The translations under genes and the position numbers were made by a program. Positions 45,235-52,427 of a DNA stretch of 64,000 nt are shown in pieces. Each line of letters begins with the position of its first letter. Positions within the stretch are counted from its first letter, which is position 1. A model generated the notes under the pieces. It worked only from the letters and a program-made list of their open reading frames with translations. It ran no database searches and was not told the origin of the DNA. This DNA is from Lentilactobacillus diolivorans DSM 14421 (lineage in GTDB: Bacteria > Bacillota > Bacilli > Lactobacillales > Lactobacillaceae), in NCBI RefSeq assembly GCF_001434255.1, contig NZ_AZEY01000090.1, forward strand, positions 157,792-221,791. The letters run 5' to 3'.

Positions 45235-45255
45235 TAAAAAAGAACATATTAAAAG

Positions 45256-45296
45256 AAAGGGCCCCGTAATTACTGCGATTACAGGAGCCTTTTTTG
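45256..45296 (+). terminator. Terminator of tRNA-Leu
   Basis: AAGGGCCCCGTAAT and ATTACAGGAGCCTT pair with few mismatches and end in a T run. Confidence 0.65.
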
Positions 45297-45317
45297 ATAG
45301 CTACTAAGAATTATCAA

Positions 45318-45344
45318 GTTAATGGACAATGTTAATTAACTTGT
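45318..45344. other. Isolated inverted repeat in a gene-free stretch
   Basis: CAAGTTAAT and ATTAACTTG are complementary around a 9-base loop, without a T run. The surrounding stretch 45297-45557 contains no gene and no repeat I recognise. The meaning is unknown. Confidence 0.35.
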
Positions 45345-45557
45345 GATTTATTATGCTAGTTTTTAATCGATAAGAATGTGGTTGGGATCAAGGTGATTTA
45401 TTCCGGCCTAACTTTATAACAGCATAATTGAATCCAGAGCTGGATAGAAAATGTTCCTCATTCAGTGATCATAAGGATTATGCTAAAAAATGGGGTGAGT
45501 CAATAATTACTTTGCCTGGCCCCTATTAGTGTGAACACAATTATTATCGAGAAAACT

Positions 45558-45772
45558 GCGGGACAAAAGGCAATTTCCGGTTGTGTCACCGAATTATCCA
45601 AATCTTCAAGCCCAGAATATATCACCGAACTTTTTTAATTAGTAGAAAAACGTGGGTCAGCAGGCAGCCCCCTCAAAAAATATAAGCCCCCCTAACTTAA
45701 CATTCCAAAATCGGGAATATCAGGTTAAAAGGGCTTATATTTTTTGAGTGAGCTAACCGCTTCTTAGCTCAC
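45558..45772. repeat. Degenerate composite repeat, inverted B-A
   Basis: A half type B at 45558-45606 (GCGGGACAAAAGGCAATTTCC...CGAATTATCC) precedes a diverged type A at 45652-45772. In the A copy the arm reads CCCTCAAAAAATATAAGCCCCCCTAAC, and the other side pairs with compensating TTTTTTGAG. The outer arms GAGCTAACCGC/TTAGCTCAC are also altered. It lies between convergent tRNA-Leu and the lipoprotein gene. Confidence 0.7.
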
Positions 45773-45795
45773 TTTGGTTAATTAATAATTAGTTG

Positions 45796-46398
45796 TTAAT
45801 TGATTGTTGCAGTTGTTTTTGCATTTAATTTATTCTGGTTAAATGAAAATGTCACAGCATTACCATTTTTATCAGTGGCATATGTTAATTGTTGTAGGGA
45901 GTTTTTCCCCGCCCCCATAATTGATTCGCCGTTTGGTGTTCCAAGCGTCTTTAGCGTGGCATTATAGGAGTCACCTTTTTTGATCCCGGCAAGTCTGCTT
46001 TTGGAAGTGATCTTCATGCCGCTAGTTTTTTTAGCATCATACGCTTTTCCAACAACTTTGCCATCAATGGCATGGATAGTGACATCAGCAACTTTAAATG
46101 AAGGGTCAACCTTTGACCATGAGTATTGGACAATCTCTGTTTTTGACGCTTTAGACTTGCTACTAGGAGTACCAAATTTTGCTTTGACCGAGCTTTCTGT
46201 TGCGCCACCTTGGCCAGTCATAATGCCAACCTTAATTTTTTTATAATTGGCTAATGTAATGTTCTTGCTAAGATCTTGTGTTTGACTACTTGAAGTTTTG
46301 TTACTGCCGCTCTTCGATTTACTCGAATTCCCACAAGCAGCAAGTGACAAACTTGCTAAGACTGTTACCGCTAATACAACTGACTTTTTCATAAACAT
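45796..46398 (-). CDS. DUF3862-type lipoprotein
   Basis: A secreted lipoprotein of about 200 aa. The lipobox LSLAAC (Cys near residue 22) is followed by a Ser/Lys-rich linker (GNSSKSKSGSNKTSSSQTQ). Two repeated modules each carry a small helix and strands: one around IKVGIMTGQGGATESSVKAKFGTP, the other around AGIKKGDSYNATLKTLGTP. This is the DUF3862/SmpA-like fold found in many lactobacillus lipoproteins. It has no known function and is probably an extracytoplasmic binding protein. It is monocistronic and divergent from the stress protein gene. Confidence 0.78.
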   Translation of the reverse strand: MFMKKSVVLAVTVLASLSLAACGNSSKSKSGSNKTSSSQTQDLSKNITLANYKKIKVGIMTGQGGATESSVKAKFGTPSSKSKASKTEIVQYSWSKVDPSFKVADVTIHAIDGKVVGKAYDAKKTSGMKITSKSRLAGIKKGDSYNATLKTLGTPNGESIMGAGKNSLQQLTYATDKNGNAVTFSFNQNKLNAKTTATIN

Positions 46399-46611
46399 GT
46401 TATATCTCTCCCAATAAAATATTAATCACACAAAATACATTATAAGTTAAATGCCCCGTAATTACTACCGGAAGTCCAACAGCCCTTGATGATTAATTAC
46501 GCTTGTGATTTAAAATATATCCTTGGGCATATTTTTTGCATTTTAATCATAAACGTTGCATTATGATATTAGTAGTAACAATGTTGGCGCTTTCAAGAAA
46601 GGATGATCACA

Positions 46612-47058
46612 ATGTATAAAAACATTCTTGTTCCACTCGATGGTAGTAATAATTCACGACAGGCGTTACAGGAAGCTGTCACTCTGGCTAAGCAATTTGA
46701 CTCGACATTAAGTTTAGTGACGGTTATCAATAATACGAATTTTTATTATGGGACTGGTGCTGCCGGAATGCCACCACGGATGTATGATGATCAAAAGGCA
46801 ATGGCCAATAAGATTATTGATGAAGCTAAGAAATATGTTGAGGCTCAAGGTGTCAAATACGAAACGTCAGTAGATATTGGGAACCCCAAAAATATTATTG
46901 CCCATATTTATCCAGGCCAACACGACATTGATCTGATCGTCATTGGTAAATCCGGTGTTGATGCACTGAACCGATTACTCATTGGTTCGACAACGGCTTA
47001 TGTTGTTCGTAATGCAACTCGTAAGGTATTAGTTGTTAACGCAAAAGATTCAGATTAG
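46612..47058 (+). CDS. Universal stress protein (UspA family)
   Basis: A single-domain UspA protein of 148 aa starting MYKNILVPLDGSNNSRQAL and ending with the nucleotide-binding signature VIGKSGVDALNRLLIGSTTAYVVRNATRKVLVV. AAAGGA lies upstream. The in-frame ATG at 46603 overlaps that site, so 46612 is the better start. It is a distant paralogue of the 25.1 kb gene and stands alone, so its stress signal is unknown. Confidence 0.9.
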   Translation: MYKNILVPLDGSNNSRQALQEAVTLAKQFDSTLSLVTVINNTNFYYGTGAAGMPPRMYDDQKAMANKIIDEAKKYVEAQGVKYETSVDIGNPKNIIAHIYPGQHDIDLIVIGKSGVDALNRLLIGSTTAYVVRNATRKVLVVNAKDSD

Positions 47059-47220
47059 GAAAGATTAAAATTTGAAGCTGAATTAAAAACTTGAGAGTGG
47101 ATCAGGACATAAAACTTGCCCTGGTCCTTTTTATCGTTTTAGCTCAGGGATTGGAACCGGATTATAAGCGTAAAATGATTTTTGGATTAAGTGCTATGTT
47201 AAAAAATGATAAAAAAATAA

Positions 47221-47249
47221 TTGACAAGCCTCATAAATCGGGTTATTAT
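47221..47249 (+). promoter_or_regulatory. Promoter of the T-box ABC transporter operon
   Basis: A perfect TTGACA (47221-47226) and TATTAT (47244-47249), 17 bp apart; the transcript would start near 47256. Confidence 0.65.
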
Positions 47250-47255
47250 CATTTC

Positions 47256-47561
47256 TAATCAATATATCATTTGTTTTTAATATTATTTGTGTTGATGGGA
47301 AGAGTAACCGGATTAGTAACATTACAGAAAGTCTTGGATGATGAGATCAAGATGTTTGAAAGTCCGATGAAGATGAGCCCAGAGCATATTCAAGGTACGT
47401 TGCTATTGAATCGCAAGGATGCGTTATCATCCCAAGCTTGAACACGAGCTGTTGAGGTTTAGTAAGTGTGTGGATTAATAAATTACTAGACGAACAAAGG
47501 TGGTAACACGATAATAATCGTCCCTTTACCTGCATTTTAATGTGGGTAAAGGGACTTTTTT
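47256..47561 (+). promoter_or_regulatory. T-box riboswitch, probable methionine specifier ATG
   Basis: The specifier-loop 5' motif AGTA lies at 47302-47305, followed by ACCGGATT. That stretch pairs with AGTCCGAT just before GAAGATGA. Read with the spacing of the argS T-box in this window (GAA, one base, specifier, purine), the specifier is ATG at 47373-47375 (Met). Without the extra base it would be GAT (Asp). The apical GTCTTGGATGATG...ATCAAGA arm is present. The T-box core AAAGGTGGTAACACG is at 47496-47510. The terminator TCCCTTTACC / GGGTAAAGGGA plus seven T is at 47521-47561. Confidence 0.82.
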
Positions 47562-47640
47562 TATTCTTAAAAATTGGTTTAGATGACAATTTTTTGAAAA
47601 AATCGTGATTACTTTACATAACAAAAAAGGAGGTTACAAA

Positions 47641-48423
47641 ATGATCGAAATTACAAATGTCCATAAACAATTCAATAATCGGACAGTTTTGAATGGTATT
47701 AATTTACACGCAGAGACTGGAAATGTTGTCACATTAATCGGTCCCAGTGGTACGGGAAAGACCACGTTACTCAGGTGCATTAATCTACTTGAGGAACCTG
47801 ATCAGGGCACGATTGAAATTGATGGTGTCCGGGTTCAAATTCCAATCAAGAATAAAAATGATATATTGACACTTCGACGTAAAACCGCGATGGTTTTTCA
47901 GCAATACAATCTTTTTCGAAATCAAACTGTCCTTCAAAATGTGGTTCAACCACAGGTACTTGTTAAACGGACTAATAAGCAAGTGGCTAAGCAACGTGCT
48001 GAAACATTTTTACAAGAGGTTGGTATGCAGGATTATCAAAAGTATTATCCATCACAGTTATCTGGTGGTCAGCAGCAACGGGTCAGTATTGCAAGAGCAC
48101 TGGCACTTGATCCCAAGGTAATTTTATTCGATGAACCAACCAGTGCCCTGGATCCGGAGCTTTCGCGTGAAGTGTTGAATGCTATTCACAAGGTAGCAGA
48201 TCTGGGGATTACGATTGTACTGGCAACTCATGAAATGCAGTTTGCAGAAGAAATTTCAAATCAGGTTGTTTTTATGGAAAACGGCAATGTTGTTGAAGAC
48301 GGTACACCGGCTGAAATCTTTCATCATCCGGCGAATGAGCGGACCGCAAGATTCCTTGAAAACTATCGCGTTCGTCAAGCACCAATTTATTCTGCACAAA
48401 TAAAAAAGTTTAAGGTGGTTTAA
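47641..48423 (+). CDS. Amino acid ABC transporter ATP-binding protein
   Basis: A 260-aa ATPase of the polar amino acid transporter family. Walker A is GPSGTGKTT (near residue 35), the Q-loop is MVFQQYNLF, the signature is LSGGQQQR and Walker B is VILFDEPTSALDPE, followed by the H-loop ATHEM. The frame extends upstream to 47605, but ATG 47641 behind AAAGGAGG is the start. It is the first of five genes with gaps of at most 64 nt and mostly overlapping ends, all downstream of the T-box. Confidence 0.93.
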   Translation: MIEITNVHKQFNNRTVLNGINLHAETGNVVTLIGPSGTGKTTLLRCINLLEEPDQGTIEIDGVRVQIPIKNKNDILTLRRKTAMVFQQYNLFRNQTVLQNVVQPQVLVKRTNKQVAKQRAETFLQEVGMQDYQKYYPSQLSGGQQQRVSIARALALDPKVILFDEPTSALDPELSREVLNAIHKVADLGITIVLATHEMQFAEEISNQVVFMENGNVVEDGTPAEIFHHPANERTARFLENYRVRQAPIYSAQIKKFKVV

Positions 48424-48428
48424 CAATT

Positions 48429-49250
48429 ATGAAGAAGACACATCGAATTTTAGCAATTCTCCCAATCTTATTAATCGCACTCTTTTTGACAGCTTGTGGT
48501 AAATCATCAGGTCAAAGTAAGAAAACATATGATGTTGCCGTTTCAACAGCCAGTAAACCGTTAAGCTATCAAGAAAATGGCAAGTTAAAAGGTTATGAAG
48601 TTGATGTTTTAAAGGCAGTGGAAAAGAAACTTGGTAATGTTAAATTCAATTACAGTGCAGTTTCCCAGACGGCTGAACTAATCGGCCTTGATTCCAAGAA
48701 ATATGATTTTGCCGCCAATGGTTTTTATAGCAACCCTGAGCGTCAGAAAAAATATTTGGTACCTAAGCAAAATGACGGACTTAGTTTAGTGAAGGTCTAC
48801 TACAACAAGAATAAGGTCAAAAAATCAATCAAAAACTTGGATGACTTATCCGGTCTCCGCGTTGCTCCAGTCAATCCCAATGGTGGTATGTATAACTTGT
48901 TAACCACATGGAACAAAACCAACTCTAAGAAAGTAAAAGTTTTGACCAGCGATCAATTCCCATTACAACAACTTCTAAAAGATGTTAATAGTGGTAAGTA
49001 TGATGCGTTAATTGATCCTTCTAATTTAGGCGAAAACGAAATCATTTCTGGTTTGAAACTTAATAATATTAGGAGTTCAGAACCTGTTCGTGCATTTCCA
49101 ACTTATTTCTTATTCACCAAGGACAATACAGCAATCTCTAAGCGGGTTGATAAAGCATTAAAGGAATTAAAAAAGGATGGCACGTTGAGCAAACTTTCAA
49201 AGAAGTATTTCGGCGAGGATGTCTTTCAGTACAAAGTTAAGGAAAATTAA
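48429..49250 (+). CDS. Amino acid ABC transporter substrate-binding lipoprotein
   Basis: A family 3 solute-binding lipoprotein of 273 aa. The signal sequence ends with the lipobox ALFLTAC. The fold markers SYQENGKLKGYEVDVLKAV, the DFAANGFYSNPERQ loop and DALIDPSN follow. Absence of the usual amino-acid-binding arginine motif (SxxRxE) in a clear form makes the ligand hard to predict. The operon's Met T-box suggests methionine or a methylated or sulfur-containing relative. It starts 5 nt after the ATPase gene. Confidence 0.9.
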   Translation: MKKTHRILAILPILLIALFLTACGKSSGQSKKTYDVAVSTASKPLSYQENGKLKGYEVDVLKAVEKKLGNVKFNYSAVSQTAELIGLDSKKYDFAANGFYSNPERQKKYLVPKQNDGLSLVKVYYNKNKVKKSIKNLDDLSGLRVAPVNPNGGMYNLLTTWNKTNSKKVKVLTSDQFPLQQLLKDVNSGKYDALIDPSNLGENEIISGLKLNNIRSSEPVRAFPTYFLFTKDNTAISKRVDKALKELKKDGTLSKLSKKYFGEDVFQYKVKEN

Positions 49251-49314
49251 GCTTCAAAATTAAATTTATTAAGTCGTCAATAAAAAAGCAATGAATTAAA
49301 AGTCAGGTGAGCAT

Positions 49315-50025
49315 ATGCATAATTTTAGTGACGTAATTGGCCTTTTTAAACAGTTGTTAACAGGGTTGCCAATTACCCTCGGCTTCATTATTTCTTCGTG
49401 GATTATTGGATTTAGTTTATCGGTATTGGTGACTGCCGGTCGATTAAGTCCGCGGAGATGGTTGAGATATCCTCTAGACGTTTTGGTTTCCTTCACTAGA
49501 AGCATTCCAATTGTTTTGCAGCTGTTTTTGGTCTATTACGGATTGCCAGCGCTTGTTCAAACGCTGATCGGCGTTGACCTAAATGATGTCAATAAAATGA
49601 TCTTCTGTATTATCACGTTTTCAATTTACTATGGTTCCTATTTGTCTGAGATCCTCAGGCCAGCATATTTATCTGTTCGAAAAGAGCAGCATGATGCGGC
49701 CTATGGGTTGGGATATACCAAATTTCAGACGAATTTTCATGTTATTGTGCCGCAGATGTTCTCAATTGCGCTACCATCACTGGGAAATGAAGTCATTAAT
49801 TTAGTTCATCAGTCATCCATTCTGTTTGTTTTAGGAACTGTCGATTTAATGGGGCAGGCGGATATGATTATCACAACGGATTACACCTCATCACCGCTGC
49901 TGACTTATTTCTGTGCTGGGATGATTTATTGGGGATTAACGATTGTTATCACGGCCGTTGTTCATAGCATTGAAAGGTATGTTGATCGATACAAGCAAAG
50001 TGATTTAGAGGGAGGGACAATATGA
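49315..50025 (+). CDS. Amino acid ABC transporter permease, first subunit
   Basis: A 236-aa membrane subunit with about five helices. The inner-membrane coupling motif is EQHDAAYGLGYTKFQTNFHVIVPQM, the EAA loop of binding-protein-dependent permeases. The N-terminal RSIPIVLQLFLVYYGLP is the polar-amino-acid subfamily mark. A 64-base gap separates it from the binding protein. Its stop overlaps the second permease start (ATATGA), so both subunits are probably made in equal amounts and form a heterodimer. Confidence 0.92.
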   Translation: MHNFSDVIGLFKQLLTGLPITLGFIISSWIIGFSLSVLVTAGRLSPRRWLRYPLDVLVSFTRSIPIVLQLFLVYYGLPALVQTLIGVDLNDVNKMIFCIITFSIYYGSYLSEILRPAYLSVRKEQHDAAYGLGYTKFQTNFHVIVPQMFSIALPSLGNEVINLVHQSSILFVLGTVDLMGQADMIITTDYTSSPLLTYFCAGMIYWGLTIVITAVVHSIERYVDRYKQSDLEGGTI

Positions 50026-50726
50026 GCTCACATATTTTTGTTGGCGATTTCTGGACGATTTGGAAAGTGGTCCCTCAGACACTTGGATTGTCATTTTTGA
50101 TTTTAATTTTAGCAACGCTGCTTGGAAGTCTCTTTTGGCAGATTCAAGAGTCTAGGCACACAGCGATTAAGTTTCTATATCATGCCTTTTCTTCTTATTT
50201 CAGAGGTGTTCCGTTGCTAATTCATTTATTGATTTTTTATTACGGTCTACCGATAGTGATTAAGGCTCTTAGTGATCAATTTAATTGGGGGGTTAGCACC
50301 AATCAATTGAATCCCATTTATGCGGTCATTGTTAGTTACACGTTATATTCGGCAAGTTTCTTAGCTGAAATTATTCGTGGATCCTTTAAGTCAGTTGGTA
50401 CGGATCAACTGGAAGCGGCATCTGCATTGGGGTATACGGGGACTCAGCGCTTTTTCGCAGTTTGGCTGCCACAAGCGTTAAGTGAAGCTCTTCCCAAAAT
50501 CTTGAATTATTATACGCTTCTGATTCGTCAGTTATCATTAGCTTTTCTGGTGTCCGTAGTTGATATTTTTGCAAAAGCCAAGTTGGAGACGGCAGCTAAT
50601 GACCGTTATATTGAAGCGTTTTGTGCGGCCGCCATTGTTTATTGGATCTTATGTGTTGTTTTAACGTTAATCTTTTCAAAAGTTGAACACTATTTACGTC
50701 GATATGATAGGAGTGTGTTGGCATGA
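50022..50726 (+). CDS. Amino acid ABC transporter permease, second subunit
   Basis: This 234-aa partner of the preceding permease shares its arrangement: FRGVPLLIHLLIFYYGLP in the second helix region and the EAA loop DQLEAASALGYTGTQRFFAVWLPQA. The two subunits differ enough to suggest an asymmetric pore. The start overlaps the previous stop by 4 nt, and its own stop overlaps the next gene (ATGA). The tight packing includes the final, non-transport gene in the same transcript. Confidence 0.92.
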   Translation: MSSHIFVGDFWTIWKVVPQTLGLSFLILILATLLGSLFWQIQESRHTAIKFLYHAFSSYFRGVPLLIHLLIFYYGLPIVIKALSDQFNWGVSTNQLNPIYAVIVSYTLYSASFLAEIIRGSFKSVGTDQLEAASALGYTGTQRFFAVWLPQALSEALPKILNYYTLLIRQLSLAFLVSVVDIFAKAKLETAANDRYIEAFCAAAIVYWILCVVLTLIFSKVEHYLRRYDRSVLA

Positions 50727-51754
50727 ATCATTATGAACGAATTAAAGCAGCTTTAAATTTTCAACCAGTTGACCGGGTCCCAGTTAATTTATGGGCTCAT
50801 TTACCGGAATATGATCAAAATCCAAAATCCTTAGCCAGAAAGCAAGTCGAATTTGCGCAACAGTATGACTTTGATTTTATCAAATTAATGCCATTTGGCC
50901 TCTATGCGGTCGAAGATTATGGTGCCGAGATTAAATATTATGCGCAACGAGATCATCCGGCTGTTTTGAGTAAACCTGGGATTAATCATTATAGTGATTG
51001 GCAGAAGGTTGAACCTTTACCTGGCAATTATGGGACCTATGGGAAACAGGTCGAACTGGCAAAGTATGTTCGTGAATTCTCACAAGGGCAATTACCATTT
51101 ATTCAGACAATTTTCAATCCACTTACGAATGCTTTAAAATTAGCTGGTAATCGGTTAGTGTTGGATATTAAAGAACATCCAGATGAAGTTAAACAGGCCT
51201 TGGAAGCCTTAACTGAAACAACAATTAATTTTATTAATGAAAATATTAATGCGGGTGTTGATGGTTTCTTTTATGCAACTCAAACAGCAACTGCCAATTT
51301 ATTTACCAGAGAGGAATATTTGGAATTTGGTCGGCCTTATGATTTAAAAGTCCTTAATGCATTTAAGGATAAGACATGGTTTAATGTTGCTCATATTCAT
51401 GGTGATCATACTTATTTTGACTTGATTGCTGATTATCCGGTTCAAGCATTGAATTGGCATGATCGTTCAGTAGCTCCTTCATTAAAGGAGGCACGGCAAC
51501 AGACAAATAAAGCACTGATTGGTGGCCTTCATGAATTACCTTACGAGGATGTTGAAACCGGCAGCCGACCAAGTATTCTAGTGACTGGATCCGTTAATGA
51601 AGTTGAAAAACACGTTCAAGAAGCGATTGATGAAGTGAATGGGAAAGGGCTGATCATTGGTCCGGGATGCGTTGCCAGTCAAGAAGTACCCGATGCAAAT
51701 ATTTATGCATTACGATCTGCAGTGGGATTCTCAACGGCCAGAGAGAGTGTTTGA
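50723..51754 (+). CDS. UroD-superfamily protein with methyltransferase-type zinc ligands
   Basis: A 343-aa TIM-barrel protein of the uroporphyrinogen decarboxylase superfamily (starts ERIKAALNFQPVDRVPVNLW). It is not a haem enzyme by context. Unlike true UroD, it has the zinc-type residues of the MtaA/CmuA methyltransferase branch: His224 and His226 in HIHGDH (usually HxC) and Cys316 in GPGCVASQEVP. Such proteins activate a thiol and transfer a methyl group to it. Under a probable Met T-box and fused by overlap to an uptake system, it may methylate homocysteine or demethylate an imported compound. Family certain, reaction inferred. Confidence 0.78.
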   Translation: MNHYERIKAALNFQPVDRVPVNLWAHLPEYDQNPKSLARKQVEFAQQYDFDFIKLMPFGLYAVEDYGAEIKYYAQRDHPAVLSKPGINHYSDWQKVEPLPGNYGTYGKQVELAKYVREFSQGQLPFIQTIFNPLTNALKLAGNRLVLDIKEHPDEVKQALEALTETTINFINENINAGVDGFFYATQTATANLFTREEYLEFGRPYDLKVLNAFKDKTWFNVAHIHGDHTYFDLIADYPVQALNWHDRSVAPSLKEARQQTNKALIGGLHELPYEDVETGSRPSILVTGSVNEVEKHVQEAIDEVNGKGLIIGPGCVASQEVPDANIYALRSAVGFSTARESV

Positions 51755-51830
51755 TTAATTTAAAGTATTTTAGATAGCTGAATGATACGATTTTGATGCA
51801 ATTGAAAATATTCGAGTGGGTCATTTGACC

Positions 51831-51882
51831 AAAAGAAGTCCTGTAAGATCAGCCTTGAGACTGGTTTTACAGGACTTCTTTA
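51831..51882. terminator. Terminator of the T-box ABC operon
   Basis: AAAGAAGTCCTGTAA and TTTTACAGGACTTCTTT pair over about 15 bp, with a second inner hairpin possible. It can also serve the convergent small gene. Confidence 0.85.
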
Positions 51883-51959
51883 GCAATGTGATTCCCCACA
51901 CGCGTTAAATGATGATGTGTAAGTTGTTCGTCAAAGTTTCCGGGACAACTTACACGATA

Positions 51960-52208
51960 CTAAATTCGATCCGAAATGCGATATGGTTTTTCGTTCTTTT
52001 GTTGAGCAGCCTGTTGTTCGTTTGTATGACTAATGACATCGTCTGCGAAGAAAATATCAAAATTCTTGTTATCAACGCCGTGAACAACTAGCACCCGTTT
52101 GTTTTCGTCTTGCTTTTCCTTATAAATCTGAGCAGTTTTTACTGCTTCGTTATGATCGTGAAAATTACCAATTGAATCCCCCGGGTTAAAAAATACGACT
52201 TCATCCAT
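51960..52208 (-). CDS. Hypothetical small protein
   Basis: A soluble 82-aa protein, not recognised. It looks like a short alpha/beta domain (VVFFNPGDSIGNFHDHNEAVKTAQ, VLVVHGVDNKNFDIFFADD) with a polar, glutamine-rich end. The His-rich FHDHNE segment is conspicuous but not a known motif. The frame extends to 52226, but ATG 52208 with GAAGGGAG in front is better. It is divergent from asnB. Confidence 0.65.
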   Translation of the reverse strand: MDEVVFFNPGDSIGNFHDHNEAVKTAQIYKEKQDENKRVLVVHGVDNKNFDIFFADDVISHTNEQQAAQQKNEKPYRISDRI

Positions 52209-52427
52209 AAATCTCGCTCCCTTCAATTCTATTTCATGCTCTTATTTTAATTATAACTTAAAAGGGTGGTAAAATGAAATTCGATAACATTTAGTTTTCC
52301 GGTGGCTGCTGTTTTTTAAGAAAGCTTTATAGTACTGGTAGGTCTAGTCGTTATCTGATAAAATAAAAGCCGTTATGTTCGATGTTAAAGGCTAACAAAG
52401 ATAGATTTAATAAAAGGGGAATAAATT

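Noticed and set aside
50723-51754. Haem biosynthesis uroporphyrinogen decarboxylase (hemE)
   Set aside because: It has HIHGDH and GPGC zinc-type residues, no other haem genes nearby, and an amino acid transporter operon context.
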